The notes beneath the pieces were generated by a model that worked only from the letters and a program-made list of their open reading frames with translations, did not search any database and was not told the DNA's origin. Below are positions 38,694 to 48,181 of a DNA stretch of 64,000 nt, piece by piece. Each line of letters starts with the position of its first letter. Within the stretch, counting starts at the first letter, position 1. Position numbers and translations under genes: made by a program. This DNA comes from Rhizobium sp. Q54. Lineage in GTDB: Bacteria > Pseudomonadota > Alphaproteobacteria > Rhizobiales > Xanthobacteraceae. The stretch is taken from the NCBI GenBank assembly GCA_945861265.1, contig CAMAUC010000004.1, positions 46,486-110,485 on the forward strand, in the 5' to 3' direction.

Positions 38694-39117
38694 GGCGCAA
38701 GATTCCTGGCAGGAGTATATTTCCCCAAAACAACCTGGGGTACATTACTACCTACGCAAAGAATAACTGGATGCCGTGAGAAACCGCTTAAAATTGCACC
38801 AAATATAATAGGGCATTATAGATTATCATAATGAATTATCGCGTGTTGGCGATGGTACGCGCCCCGCTTGCCGCTTTGCGCAGCGTAGGGCCGCATCGGG
38901 CCGGGCAGCAAATTGCGATTAAAGCGATGCGAAATCGAACCCCGATTGCGTTGAGGCAAGATCGGTTTGAAACGAGATTGAGTGAAATTCGATAAAGCCG
39001 GCCTGCGGACCCCTCAGGCACGGCAAAAGATACCGCACAGAATGCTGTCGTCGCGGCGATGGCAACGGCAATGGTTGGAGTAATGACGAAGCCGCTGTCG
39101 CTCGGACCTAAGTGATT
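38694..39117. other. 424-bp gap in the chemosensory island; no gene seen
   Basis: The part next to cheW copy 1 (38720-38850) is AT-rich and most likely holds its promoter and leader. The remainder is ordinary G+C. The only frame (38836-39021, minus, 61 codons) lacks family features, and I do not support it as a gene. A weak 5-bp hairpin lies at about 38723-38740. Confidence 0.5.
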
Positions 39118-40812
39118 CTAGCGCCGCGCCGACGCCACACGCAGTCGAGCGGCCGGACCGCGCGATGGCACATGGACTTGAGCATCCATTTGCGGCCCGT
39201 CGGCATCGGCTGTCTCGGCGGCTTCGGTGCTGTAACCGCCGCCCTGGCCGCCGCGCAGCCGGAAGCTCGCCACCCGCTGATCCATCGACCGCGCCTGATT
39301 TTCCAGCGTCTTGGCAGTGGCGGCGTTCTCTTCCACCAGCGCGGAGTTCTGCTGCGTGGTTTCGTCCATGTGCGTCAGCGCCTTGTTGATCTCCTCGATG
39401 CCGGCCGACTGGTCGTTGCTGGCATTGGCGATCTCGCTGACAATCGACGTGACCTTCTGAATCGAGGCGACGATCTCGTTCAGCGACAGGCCGGCGCGGT
39501 TGACGAGTTCGACGCCGTCTTTGACCTGCGCGTTCGAATTGTTGATCAGGTTGGTGATATCCTTGGCCGCCTGCCCTGACCGCTGCGCCAGGCTGCGCAC
39601 TTCGGACGCGACGACGGCGAAGCCGCGACCGGCTTCACCGGCGCGCGCGGCTTCAACCGCGGCATTAAGCGCAAGCAGATTGGTCTGCCGCGCGATCTCA
39701 TCGATGACGCCGATAATGTCGGAAATCTTGCGCGAGGATTCCTCGATTCTAGCCATAGCGCGGACCGCCTGGCTGACCACCACGCCGCCACGCTCGGCGA
39801 CGGCGTTGGTCTCGTTGGTGAAGTCGTTGGCCTGGCGGGCGTTCTCGGCGTTCCTGCGCACGGTGCCGGCGATCTGCACCATCGAGGCCGAGGTTTCCTC
39901 CAGGCTGGCCGCCTGCTCCTCGGTGCGCTGCGACAGGTCGGTGGTGCTGGTCGAAATCTCGGCCGAGGCACTCGAAACCTCGCTGGCCGAAATCTTGATA
40001 TCGCCGATGGTCGAGCCGACCTTTTCGACGACCATGTCGATCGCCGCCGATATCTGGCCGATCTCGTCCTTGCGGCCGCGCGCCGACAACGAAATGTTGA
40101 AGTCGCCGCCGGCGAGCTTGCGCAGCTCGGGCACAAGATCGACGATCGGCTTGGAAATACCACGGCCGACCAGCACGGAGATCAGCAGCCCGACGACGAC
40201 CGAGACCAGCAGAATGCCGATCAGCAGAGTCTTCTGCCCATCATGACGTATATCGTTGATCGCGATCTGACGGTCGCGCATATCCTTGCTGGATTCGTTG
40301 AGGTCGTCGGTTATCTTTTCAATCGAAGCGAAGCTGCGGGTCGCGCCCATCATCAAGGTCAGCGCCGTGCCGGCATCGCCATCGGCCATATCGATGACGT
40401 TCTTGGATTGCTTGATATATTGCGCCACTGTCGTCTTCAGTTGACCAATATTCTTTTCGTTAGCCCCGCCGGGAACGACCGCCTCCTGGAAAGCAGTCAT
40501 CTTCGCAGCCATCTCTGCGAGTGCCTTTGTGGCGATCCCGGCTAGACTCTTAATCTTGGCCTGATCGGTCTCGTTGGCGGCGGTCGCCATTAATCGATAG
40601 AGATGAACTTGTGAGGTCCAGGCCGCATTGGTGAACTCGGCGACGGTCTCGGCCTGCCGGATCGGCCCGACGATCAGCGCGTTGACCGAAGCTTGATTGA
40701 CCAACTGATCGTGCAAGGCGAAGCTGCCGACGCCAACCAGAACGAGAATCATGATTCCCGGCGCGATCAGAACTTTATTCCGCAGCCGAAGATTGGCGAA
40801 CCAGGAAAACAT
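39118..40812 (-). CDS. Methyl-accepting chemotaxis protein 2 (four-helix-bundle sensor)
   Basis: The product is 564 residues. Membrane helix 1 (about 13-33), a periplasmic sensor of about 155 residues with the 4HB_MCP pattern, helix 2 (about 190-212), HAMP (about 212-265) and a complete signalling domain follow in order. The tip [20 protein letters not shown] is identical to that of receptor 1, which implies the same signalling class and kinase array. It ends in an Arg-rich tail. It is separated from the upstream Cache gene by a terminator, so it probably has its own promoter in the 82-bp gap. Confidence 0.92.
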   Translation of the reverse strand: MFSWFANLRLRNKVLIAPGIMILVLVGVGSFALHDQLVNQASVNALIVGPIRQAETVAEFTNAAWTSQVHLYRLMATAANETDQAKIKSLAGIATKALAEMAAKMTAFQEAVVPGGANEKNIGQLKTTVAQYIKQSKNVIDMADGDAGTALTLMMGATRSFASIEKITDDLNESSKDMRDRQIAINDIRHDGQKTLLIGILLVSVVVGLLISVLVGRGISKPIVDLVPELRKLAGGDFNISLSARGRKDEIGQISAAIDMVVEKVGSTIGDIKISASEVSSASAEISTSTTDLSQRTEEQAASLEETSASMVQIAGTVRRNAENARQANDFTNETNAVAERGGVVVSQAVRAMARIEESSRKISDIIGVIDEIARQTNLLALNAAVEAARAGEAGRGFAVVASEVRSLAQRSGQAAKDITNLINNSNAQVKDGVELVNRAGLSLNEIVASIQKVTSIVSEIANASNDQSAGIEEINKALTHMDETTQQNSALVEENAATAKTLENQARSMDQRVASFRLRGGQGGGYSTEAAETADADGPQMDAQVHVPSRGPAARLRVASARR

Positions 40813-40859
40813 ATTGTATCGTCCCGCTCGGTGGATAAATACCGCCCCAAAGATATGCG

Positions 40860-40887
40860 AAACAGGGCCACGCGAGCGACCCTGTTT
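40860..40887 (-). terminator. Terminator after the Cache protein gene
   Basis: An 8-bp stem (40860-40867 with 40880-40887) starts 7 nt after the Cache stop codon, is preceded by an A-rich stretch and followed by TTT on the minus strand. The plus strand has a better T5 tract, so it may act both ways. It separates the Cache gene from chemoreceptor 2. Confidence 0.55.
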
Positions 40888-40894
40888 TTAGTTT

Positions 40895-41353
40895 TTACTG
40901 CGCGTAGACGCCGGCGCAGACCGCGGTGTCTGCCAGCGGATGGCAGAACATCTGCTTCGGCTCGATCTTTTTCGAGACCGGGTTGACGAATTTGTAGTCC
41001 TGCCAGAAGTCGGCCTTCTTGGCGGCGAGCGCGACGCGCTCCTTGACGTAGTATTTACCGTCGACATCGGTCGCTTCCATCATGTCCTTGCCGACCAGCT
41101 TGGTATTCGCGCCATGCGCCAGCACCGTGCCGTTGAGACTGTAGACCACGACGTACAGATCGCGGTCGATGAATGCCGGGCTCTTACCCGTAAATTCGGC
41201 ATAGGCCTTTTCCGCGCCGTTCGCCTGGACGAAAGCGACCGCCTTGGCGACCATCGCCTTGGCTTCATCCTTGGTGGCGAATTCGGCGGCCACGGCGGGC
41301 ATCGCCGCGCTCACCAGCAGCGCCATCGCCGCGAGTGTCTTGACATGCTTCAT
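40895..41353 (-). CDS. Free periplasmic single-Cache domain protein
   Basis: The product is 152 residues: a signal peptide (about 1-23, ending AVAA) and then one single-Cache (sCache_2-type) domain with the core VVVYSLNGTVLAHGANTKLVGKD. There is no membrane anchor or signalling domain, so it should be a soluble periplasmic sensor or ligand-binding protein. Two C-terminal cysteines (FCHPLADTAVC) may pair. It follows cheW copy 2 by 56 bp and precedes chemoreceptor 2, so it may present a small organic ligand to a receptor. That partnership is inference. Confidence 0.85.
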   Translation of the reverse strand: MKHVKTLAAMALLVSAAMPAVAAEFATKDEAKAMVAKAVAFVQANGAEKAYAEFTGKSPAFIDRDLYVVVYSLNGTVLAHGANTKLVGKDMMEATDVDGKYYVKERVALAAKKADFWQDYKFVNPVSKKIEPKQMFCHPLADTAVCAGVYAQ

Positions 41354-41409
41354 TACAGTTCTCCCTTGTTGACTTGGAATTCTTCCCGCTGCCGGTGCGG
41401 CCGGTCAGA

Positions 41410-41964
41410 TCAATGGCCGGCCGTCGCGCCGCTCGGCAGCGGCGCGTCGCCGGTATTGTCGATCGCCAACAGCCCGGGCAAATCGATCAAAGCGATCATG
41501 CTGTTGTCGTGCGTCACCAGACCGGCGAGAAAGTCGGTGGCGGCGCCGGCGGAAGCGCGCGGCACTTTCTGAATTTCGGCGACGTCGACCGAAACGATGT
41601 CGAGCACGCGATCGCCAATGAGACCGATTTGACGACCCTCGATCTGCACGATGATTATGATGTGCAGCGGCGACGTCGTGGTCAGGCCCTGCCCGAAACG
41701 GCAACGCAGATCCATAATCGGAACGATGGCGCCGCGCAGATTGAGCACGCCGCGGACATACGTGGGCTGCTTGGGCAAATGGGTGATGTCGACCCACCCC
41801 TTGATCTCACGCACCGCCATGATGTCGACGCCGTATTGCTCGTCGCCGATGGCAAAGATGATGAATTGAACCGAAGGCGACACATTGACGGCCGCGCCGC
41901 TTTCATAAGCGCCGCCGACCGGCGGAGCCGAGGCGACACTTTCCACAACCGCGCTCTGATTCAT
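41410..41964 (-). CDS. cheW: Chemotaxis adaptor CheW (copy 2)
   Basis: From ATG 41964 the product is 184 residues, starting MNQSA as in the other copies. It has a variable 45-residue N-terminus and then the CheW domain with [39 protein letters not shown] and [13 protein letters not shown]. It is nearly identical to copies 1 and 3 within the domain, pointing to recent duplication or gene conversion. The Cache protein gene follows 56 bp downstream. The frame runs open to 42057, but the added part is not family-like. Confidence 0.93.
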   Translation of the reverse strand: MNQSAVVESVASAPPVGGAYESGAAVNVSPSVQFIIFAIGDEQYGVDIMAVREIKGWVDITHLPKQPTYVRGVLNLRGAIVPIMDLRCRFGQGLTTTSPLHIIIIVQIEGRQIGLIGDRVLDIVSVDVAEIQKVPRASAGAATDFLAGLVTHDNSMIALIDLPGLLAIDNTGDAPLPSGATAGH

Positions 41965-42207
41965 GAAATGATTACCCGCCTCGTACGATCGATCTCGAAT
42001 GCGCGCGACGCGCGAAGCCAAAATCAACCTGAGCGAACCTCCCTGATAAAATCCCAATTAAAAGGAGTATCGGACAGGGGTGATAATTTCGTTTATCGCC
42101 ACGATGATCGGTGTATTCAATTCAGAATAACAATCTGGTTTATGGTGTTTGCGATTTCACCGAATATTAACATCGCACCTCCCGACGCGGCCGGTCGCCG
42201 GATAGGG

Positions 42208-42257
42208 CTTGAGCAGTTCACCGTTTTACTGATCGGTGAACTGCTCAAGGTTTTTTT
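42208..42257 (+). terminator. Strong orphan intrinsic terminator
   Basis: A perfect 16-bp stem (42208-42223 with 42234-42249), a 10-nt loop and then seven T residues (42251-42257) make this the best intrinsic terminator signal in the window. Yet it is oriented on the plus strand, where no gene precedes it: the whole 35-47 kb island is minus-strand. Confidence 0.75.
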
Positions 42258-42264
42258 GATTTTC

Positions 42265-42308
42265 GCGTTTCCGGACGGCGAACCGGTTCCCACTTCGCCT
42301 GGAAACGC
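42265..42308. repeat. Short palindromic repeat of the Rhizobiales type
   Basis: Outer arms 42265-42272 and 42301-42308 (8 bp) and inner arms 42277-42282 and 42294-42299 (6 bp) surround AACCGGTTCCCAC. The layout resembles the short interspersed palindrome between tatA and tatB (15123-15170), which also has a CCGG core. Confidence 0.55.
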
Positions 42309-42318
42309 TCCAACGCGA

Positions 42319-42355
42319 ACGAGCCGCCACGCGCTCCCAAGCGGTGACGGCTCGT
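42319..42355 (-). terminator. Possible terminator after chemoreceptor 3
   Basis: An 8-bp stem (42319-42326 with 42348-42355), extendable with mismatches, begins 31 nt behind the chemoreceptor 3 stop codon. There is no T tract, so termination strength is uncertain. Confidence 0.35.
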
Positions 42356-42386
42356 CTAATCAAGCAAACGGCGGAATTGACCGGCG

Positions 42387-44612
42387 CTAGAATTCTTTCC
42401 AGTCATTGTCGGCTTTGACCGCATTGGCGAGCGCCGCCTGCATGCCGCGCGCACCGGTTTGGGCACTGCCGGCCGCGGCCCGCTTGGGCGCTGCGGCGGG
42501 TTGTGGCCGCGGTTTGGCCGCGGGGCCGCGCGATGGCGGCGCGGCGACAGGACGCGGCGCCGGCCGTTGCATGGGTTCGCGGGCCTGCGATGACGATGGC
42601 GCAAGATGATCCGAACCGTCGCCGATCTGGAAATAAGCAATCTGATCGTCCATCGCCTTGGCCTGATGCTCCAGCGTCTTGGCCGTGGCGGCGTTTTCCT
42701 CGACCAGCGCCGAGTTCTGCTGGGTCGCGTCGTCCATTTGCGTCAGCGCCTTGTTGATCTGCTCGATGCCGGTTGCCTGCTCGCTGCTCGCGCTGGCGAT
42801 CTCTGCCACGATGTTGGCAACGTCCTTGATCGACTCGACAATTTCATTGAGCGAACCGCCGGCCCTGTTGACGAGTTCCACACCATCCTTGACCTGACCA
42901 TTCGAGTTAGTGATCAGGTCTTTGATGTCCTTGGCCGCTTGCGACGAACGTTGGGCAAGACTACGGACTTCGGAGGCAACCACCGCGAAGCCGCGACCGG
43001 CTTCGCCGGCGCGGGCCGCTTCCACGGCAGCATTCAACGCCAGCAAATTGGTCTGGCGGGCGATTTCGTCGATGACGCCGATGATGTCGGAAATCTTGCG
43101 CGACGACTCTTCGATCTTGGCCATGGCTTCCACCGCCTGGGCAACAACCTTGCCGCCGCGATCGGCAACGTCGCGGGTGGCGGCTGCCGACTGGTTGGCG
43201 TGCTGAGCGTTCTCGGCGTTCTTCTTCACAGTCGCCGACAATTCTTCCATCGCCGCCGAGGTTTCCTCGAGGCTGGCCGCCTGCTCCTCGGTGCGTTGCG
43301 ACAGATCCGTGGTGCTGGTCGAAATCTCGGCCGAGGCGTTGGTGACTTCGCGCCCCGAAGACTTGATCTCTCTGATCGTCGAGCTGACCCTGGCGGCCAT
43401 CTGACTGACCGCGCTGGCGATCCGTCCGACCTCGTCGCCCCGCTCGGTGCCCGGTATGGTTACAGAAAAATCGCCGCCGGCAATATCCTCAAGCGGCTGG
43501 ATGAGCGCGTGTAACGGCTGCGTAACCCGCGCAACCACGACCCATAGCGAAAGCGCGGCGATCAGGATACTAAGGGCAAGCAGCGGCGCGATGATGAGCA
43601 AATAACGGAATGAACGATCGGCCCCCTCATTGGCTAAAGCTTCGCTCGCCTTGGACGCGGCATAGAGCACGTTCAGCAGCGCCCCGATCTGCGGGGTGGT
43701 CGCATCGACCCAGCCCGCGGCGTCCATCGGATACTTTCCGCCGGCATCGCTGATCTTCTTCATGTCGTTGGATAGTGAAACGAAATCCTTGAAATATTTT
43801 TCCTGCGCGCCGTTCATGGCCGCGATGATGGCCGGATCGGTGGCGGGATCGGCCGTCAGGTTGCGTAGTTGGTCCCACAGCACGGCAACGCGCGCCCGGT
43901 GTCCAAGCAGCGCAGCCCAGCCCTCGGCCGGAATTGCCGAACCCGACGCAATCGCCGAGGCTATAATCGATCGCTCTTGACCGGAATAATCCCGTAAACG
44001 CCAGCCGAGTTCCTTGATGGTAGCAAGGCGCGCAAGCTGCGGATCGCTTTTGGACGTGCTGTAGAGCGCCGAAAACCAAACCTTCAGCCCCGCATTCACC
44101 GAATTGGTTATCGTCGGAATAAACGTCTTGCGCAGATTTTCGTCGCGCTGGTCGCGCGGAAGTTTGATCGCGGCGTCGGCTTGCTGCCGATAATCGTTCG
44201 CCTTCTGCAGCGCGGCCTTGAGTTCCTGCAGCAGCGACGCCTTATTGGGAAATTCGCGATTCTCCAAACCGGCGAGCCCGATATCGAAATTGTCTTTGAC
44301 AATCTTGCGCGAGCTTTCGATTTTTCCAAGAACCGTGGCACTCGCCGGCTCGGCGCCCTGAAGGGCGTTATTGGTTTCGAGCCGCTCGATCAGCACCTCG
44401 TAAAGACCGGCGATAAAACGATTGGCGCTGGCATCGAATTCCTTCGCGCTGCCGGCGATGGAATGCTCCTTCCAGGCCCCGGTCCCAACCCAACCCAGCG
44501 TGCCGACAAGCAAAAAGGTCATCGCGGCCAAAATCACGGTCAAGATGATCTTGATCGAGAGGCCGGGACCGCGACTCGCTTTAAAAGTCATTGTTGTTTC
44601 ATTCGTTGACAT
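42387..44612 (-). CDS. Methyl-accepting chemotaxis protein 3 with CheR-binding pentapeptide
   Basis: The product is 741 residues: membrane helix 1 (about 21-43), a helical periplasmic sensor of about 290 residues containing a [15 protein letters not shown] segment that recalls NIT (nitrate/nitrite) sensors, helix 2 (about 337-360), HAMP and a full signalling domain with the same tip sequence as receptors 1 and 2. A long Pro/Ala/Arg linker ends in DWKEF, matching the CheR/CheB docking pentapeptide pattern (E. coli NWETF). ATG 44612 overlaps the cheW copy 3 stop by 14 nt; ATG 44591 is an alternative. Confidence 0.92.
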   Translation of the reverse strand: MSTNETTMTFKASRGPGLSIKIILTVILAAMTFLLVGTLGWVGTGAWKEHSIAGSAKEFDASANRFIAGLYEVLIERLETNNALQGAEPASATVLGKIESSRKIVKDNFDIGLAGLENREFPNKASLLQELKAALQKANDYRQQADAAIKLPRDQRDENLRKTFIPTITNSVNAGLKVWFSALYSTSKSDPQLARLATIKELGWRLRDYSGQERSIIASAIASGSAIPAEGWAALLGHRARVAVLWDQLRNLTADPATDPAIIAAMNGAQEKYFKDFVSLSNDMKKISDAGGKYPMDAAGWVDATTPQIGALLNVLYAASKASEALANEGADRSFRYLLIIAPLLALSILIAALSLWVVVARVTQPLHALIQPLEDIAGGDFSVTIPGTERGDEVGRIASAVSQMAARVSSTIREIKSSGREVTNASAEISTSTTDLSQRTEEQAASLEETSAAMEELSATVKKNAENAQHANQSAAATRDVADRGGKVVAQAVEAMAKIEESSRKISDIIGVIDEIARQTNLLALNAAVEAARAGEAGRGFAVVASEVRSLAQRSSQAAKDIKDLITNSNGQVKDGVELVNRAGGSLNEIVESIKDVANIVAEIASASSEQATGIEQINKALTQMDDATQQNSALVEENAATAKTLEHQAKAMDDQIAYFQIGDGSDHLAPSSSQAREPMQRPAPRPVAAPPSRGPAAKPRPQPAAAPKRAAAGSAQTGARGMQAALANAVKADNDWKEF

Positions 44613-45126
44613 TATTGGGTTCCTTCAAGAGATTGGCCAGATCGATCAAAGCGATCATGCCGCTGTCGTGCATTATTAAGCCGGACAGGAAATCGGAGTT
44701 CGACCCTTGCGTGGTCCGCGGGATCTTCTGTATCTGGGCGGCTTCGACGAACACGATATCGAGCACGCGGTCGCCGATCAGGCCAACTTGACGGCCGCCG
44801 ATTTGTACAATGATCATGATGTGCAGCGGCGTCGTCGCGGTCAGACCCTGACCGAAGCGGCAGCGCAGATCGACGATGGGAACGATCGCGCCGCGCAGGT
44901 TGAGCACGCCGCGCACATAATCGGGCTGCTTCGGCAGATGGGTGATGTCCGACCAGCCCTTGATCTCGCGCACCGCCATGATGTCGACGCCGTATTGCTC
45001 GTCGCCAAGAGCGAAGCTGATGAATTGGGTTTGCGCCGCCGCATGGCGCGCTAGCTCGGCTTCGTTCCAAACATTCGGAACTGCCTGGCCGGTTGCTGCA
45101 TCGAGAGAAATCGCTGTTTGATTCAC
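44599..45126 (-). CDS. cheW: Chemotaxis adaptor CheW (copy 3)
   Basis: The 175-residue product starts at GTG 45126 with NQTA, aligning with the MNQ(T/S)A starts of the other two copies; no strong Shine-Dalgarno element is visible. The CheW domain shows [39 protein letters not shown] and [13 protein letters not shown]. Its end overlaps chemoreceptor 3 by 14 nt, so the pair is translationally coupled. It is the first gene of the island, with an AT-rich promoter region at about 45270-45360. Confidence 0.93.
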   Translation of the reverse strand: MNQTAISLDAATGQAVPNVWNEAELARHAAAQTQFISFALGDEQYGVDIMAVREIKGWSDITHLPKQPDYVRGVLNLRGAIVPIVDLRCRFGQGLTATTPLHIMIIVQIGGRQVGLIGDRVLDIVFVEAAQIQKIPRTTQGSNSDFLSGLIMHDSGMIALIDLANLLKEPNNVNE

Positions 45127-45373
45127 AGACTTATGGCTCGGTCTTTTAGATCCCGCGCAAGACCGGCTTGCTCACGGCTCCGTTTAGGGTTGCGCCGACA
45201 TCAACGGCCGGCGAGGCGGGCAGCCGCTCGGGCGAAAAAGCCCCATCGATCGCCCCTAACCCAAAAAACCTATGTGAAAACGATAACCAATTCTTTTAGA
45301 TACATAACGATCCAATATGAAAATCAAGATTGATAAAATAGTTTATGAAATACAGTGAAGCGCTCTCAGAAAT

Positions 45374-46192
45374 CTATTCCCGCCGCGTCTCGAGCCAGCG
45401 CTTGAGATAGACCAGCGCCAGAGCGCGCTCGTCCTCGGTCGATTGCCGGTAGGCGCTGTCATAAAGCTTTTCGACCCAGACCTGATCGGTGGTGCGCGCC
45501 GAATCCTTGGCGAGTGTCAGCCACATCAGACCGCGCGCGGCCTGACGCGGCACATGATCGCCGGCAAACAGCATGGCGCCCAGCATCGCCTGCGCCTGAC
45601 ACTGACCTTTTTGCGCCGACAGGCCGAACCAGCGCAACGCCGTGCGCGGGTCCTGCGGCGCGCCGGTGCCGCTGAGATAGAGCTTGGCCAGATAATATTG
45701 GGCGTCGGGATCGCGGAAATAGGACGCGGCGTAATCGAACATCTGCCGCGCGCGCTCGGGGTCCGCTTTGACCCGCGTGTTCGGAATGCCTTCGAGGTAA
45801 TAGTGGCCGAGCGCGACGAAAGCGTTGGAGACGAAGCGGGCCTGCGGCGCGTCCGGGTTATCCTCGGCATGACGGTCGGCGATGCCGCGGAAGTAATCGA
45901 AGGCCTTGAGGTCGTCCTGGGTGACGCCATCGCCGGCCGCGTACATGCGGCCGAGTTTCCACTGCGCCAGCGCATGGCCGTTTTCGGCGGCGTATTCGAG
46001 CGAGCGCAGGCCCTTGTTCTTTTCGCCGGACTTGAGCCACTGCGCGCCTGAGCGGAACGCCTCCATCGGCGTGAGCGCGGGGCTTGATGCCATCGCGTCT
46101 TCCGATTTGGAGCCGTCGAATGCGAGGGCCGGCGTGGCCAGGAAGGCCACGCCGATCAACGCCATACGCACGAAGGACTCAGGTGTCCGCAT
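45374..46192 (-). CDS. exoR: ExoR-like periplasmic Sel1-repeat protein
   Basis: The product is 272 residues: a signal peptide (about 1-24, ending TPALA) and then about five Sel1-like repeats, for example GHALAQWKLGRMYAAGDGV and DAQYYLAKLYLSGTGAPQD. Length, signal peptide and repeat layout match ExoR, which in Sinorhizobium and Agrobacterium binds and restrains the ExoS sensor kinase and so controls exopolysaccharide, motility and biofilm genes. It overlaps the ilvD stop by 14 nt. Another Sel1 protein cannot be excluded because exoS and chvI are not in the window. Confidence 0.75.
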   Translation of the reverse strand: MRTPESFVRMALIGVAFLATPALAFDGSKSEDAMASSPALTPMEAFRSGAQWLKSGEKNKGLRSLEYAAENGHALAQWKLGRMYAAGDGVTQDDLKAFDYFRGIADRHAEDNPDAPQARFVSNAFVALGHYYLEGIPNTRVKADPERARQMFDYAASYFRDPDAQYYLAKLYLSGTGAPQDPRTALRWFGLSAQKGQCQAQAMLGAMLFAGDHVPRQAARGLMWLTLAKDSARTTDQVWVEKLYDSAYRQSTEDERALALVYLKRWLETRRE

Positions 46193-47903
46193 AACAGTGT
46201 TTCTCTGCCGCGCCGCCCGGATGGGTCACCGCGCCGTCGACGGCCGGACCCACCTGCTGAGCGTATTTCCAAAGATAGCCCGACGTCACATCGCTTTCGC
46301 GCGGCTTCCACTGCGCCTTGCGCTTGGCGAACTCGTCGTCGGAAATCTGAACGTCGATCGTGCCGTTGACGGCGTCGATGGCGATGATGTCGCCGTCCTT
46401 GACCAAGCCGATCGGGCCACCGACCGCCGCTTCCGGGCCGACATGGCCGATGCAGAAGCCGCGGGTGGCGCCGGAGAAGCGGCCGTCGGTGATCAGCGCG
46501 ACCTTGTCGCCCATGCCCTGGCCGTAAAGAGCCGCGGTGGTCGACAGCATCTCGCGCATGCCGGGACCGCCGCGCGGCCCTTCGTAACGAATGACGAGAA
46601 CCTCGCCTTCCTTGTATTTCTTCAAGCGCACGGCCTCGAAGCAGGCTTCCTCGCCGTCGAAGCAGCGCGCAGGTCCGGTGAACTTCTGGTTCGCCATGCC
46701 GGCGACCTTCACGATGGCGCCGTCGGGCGCGAGGTTGCCTTTAAGGCCGACCACGCCGCCGGTCTTCGTCAACGGCGTCGCGGCCGAGCGCACGACGTCC
46801 TGGTCCGGATTCCATTTCACGGACTTCAGGTTCTCGGCAATCGTGCGTCCCGTCACCGTCATGCAATCACCGTGCAGATAGCCATGGTCGAGCAGCGTCT
46901 TCATGAGAAGCGGAATGCCACCAACCTCGAACATATCCTTGGCGACATAACGGCCACCCGGCTTCAAATCTGCGACATACGGTGTCTTTTTGAAGATTTC
47001 GGCGACGTCGAACAGGCTGAACTCGATGCCGCATTCATTGGCGATCGCCGGCAGATGCAGCGCGGCGTTGGTCGAGCCGCCGGACGCGGCGACGACCGCG
47101 GCGGCATTTTCCAGCGCCTTGCGGGTGACGATGTCGCGCGGGCGGATGTTCTTGGCGATCAGTTCCATGATCTTCTCGCCGGCAAGCATGCAGAACTTGT
47201 CGCGCAGTTCGTAGGGCGCGGGGGCGCCGGCCGAATACGGCAAGGCAAGTCCGATGGCTTCCGACACGGTCGCCATGGTGTTGGCGGTAAACTGGGCGCC
47301 ACAGGCGCCGGCCGACGGACAGGCGACCTGTTCCATCTCGTCGAGGTCTTCGTCAGACAAGGAACCAACCGAATTGCGGCCGACCGCCTCGAACATGTCC
47401 TGGACGGTGATCTGCTTGCCGCGGAACGTGCCGGGCAGGATCGAGCCGCCGTAGATGAAGATCGACGGCACGTTGAGCCGGACCATCGCCATCATCATGC
47501 CGGGCAGCGACTTGTCGCAGCCGGCCAGTCCAACAATGGCGTCATAGGCATGGCCGCGCATGGTCAGCTCGACCGAGTCGGCGATGACCTCGCGCGACGG
47601 CAGCGAGGCATACATGCCGGCGTGACCCATGGCGATGCCGTCGGTGACGCTGATGGTGCAGAATTCGCGCGGCGTTCCGTTGGCCGAGGCGACGCCCTTT
47701 TTCACGGCCTGCGCCTGGCGCATCAGCGAGATGTTGCAGGGGGCGGCTTCGTTCCAGCAGGAGGCGACGCCGACGAAGGGCTGATGGATCTGCTCTTTGG
47801 TCAGGCCCATCGCGTAATAATAGGAGCGGTGCGGCGCGCGTGACGGGCCTTCGGTCACGTGGCGGCTTGGCAGTCGGGATTTGAGATCGGTCTTTGCGTC
47901 CAT
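46179..47903 (-). CDS. ilvD: Dihydroxy-acid dehydratase
   Basis: Fe-S enzyme of isoleucine, valine and pantothenate synthesis that dehydrates 2,3-dihydroxy acids. The 574-residue product has the cluster-binding segments VASCWNEAAPCN, GCDKSLPGMMMAM and CPSAGACGAQFTANTM and the C-terminal ITDGRFSGATRGFCIGHVGPE. Length is typical. Its 3' end overlaps the ExoR-like gene, so both may be on one message. I see no leader peptide or riboswitch upstream. Confidence 0.96.
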   Translation of the reverse strand: MDAKTDLKSRLPSRHVTEGPSRAPHRSYYYAMGLTKEQIHQPFVGVASCWNEAAPCNISLMRQAQAVKKGVASANGTPREFCTISVTDGIAMGHAGMYASLPSREVIADSVELTMRGHAYDAIVGLAGCDKSLPGMMMAMVRLNVPSIFIYGGSILPGTFRGKQITVQDMFEAVGRNSVGSLSDEDLDEMEQVACPSAGACGAQFTANTMATVSEAIGLALPYSAGAPAPYELRDKFCMLAGEKIMELIAKNIRPRDIVTRKALENAAAVVAASGGSTNAALHLPAIANECGIEFSLFDVAEIFKKTPYVADLKPGGRYVAKDMFEVGGIPLLMKTLLDHGYLHGDCMTVTGRTIAENLKSVKWNPDQDVVRSAATPLTKTGGVVGLKGNLAPDGAIVKVAGMANQKFTGPARCFDGEEACFEAVRLKKYKEGEVLVIRYEGPRGGPGMREMLSTTAALYGQGMGDKVALITDGRFSGATRGFCIGHVGPEAAVGGPIGLVKDGDIIAIDAVNGTIDVQISDDEFAKRKAQWKPRESDVTSGYLWKYAQQVGPAVDGAVTHPGGAAEKHCYADT

Positions 47904-48181
47904 CGTACTCTTGGGCCCCCCGCCCTATTCCCGGCGCCGTCAGTGAAACCCGGCCGGCTTTTGTTAAAAAGCGAAGGCCCCTGATTCCCTCATAACCCGG
48001 AGAAAAACGTCCTCCGGACATGCTGAAAACCAGAATTCCCGCAACGGTTTGGGCCGCTGCTTGGAAGCCTTCGATGTCGGCGCAGGGTATGGCCAAATCG
48101 CGGCATGGCGAGCCATGATGCATGGCAATCGTTTAATTGTTCCTGACGTGTTGCGCCGATGTCACAGAAACCGGCCGGGAA

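Larger units (their letters stand above)
41965..42386. other. 422-bp gap holding an orphan terminator and palindromes
   Basis: No protein gene is supported here. The section 42058-42180 is AT-rich. A strong plus-strand intrinsic terminator lies at 42208-42257, a palindromic repeat at 42265-42308, and a hairpin just behind the chemoreceptor 3 stop at 42319-42355. The promoter of cheW copy 2 (minus strand) must lie in the AT-rich part. A small plus-strand RNA ending at 42257 is possible. Confidence 0.5.

Noticed and set aside
38836..39021. Minus-strand frame of 61 codons between chemoreceptor 2 and cheW copy 1
   Set aside because: No ribosome binding site, no recognisable domain and mixed composition. 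A promoter region is more likely.
41374..42390. Plus-strand frame of 338 codons over cheW copy 2 and the following gap
   Set aside because: Most of it is antisense to cheW; its tail crosses the strong terminator hairpin. No start signal or domain supports it.
45906..47843. Long plus-strand frame (645 codons) opposite ilvD and the ExoR-like gene
   Set aside because: The minus strand encodes ilvD with all motifs intact. The opposite frame is an artefact of GC-rich codon use, with a His/Arg/Asp-rich product and no domain.
47904..48181. Attenuator or riboswitch upstream of ilvD
   Set aside because: I found no leader peptide with runs of branched-chain codons, no terminator/antiterminator pair and no known aptamer pattern.
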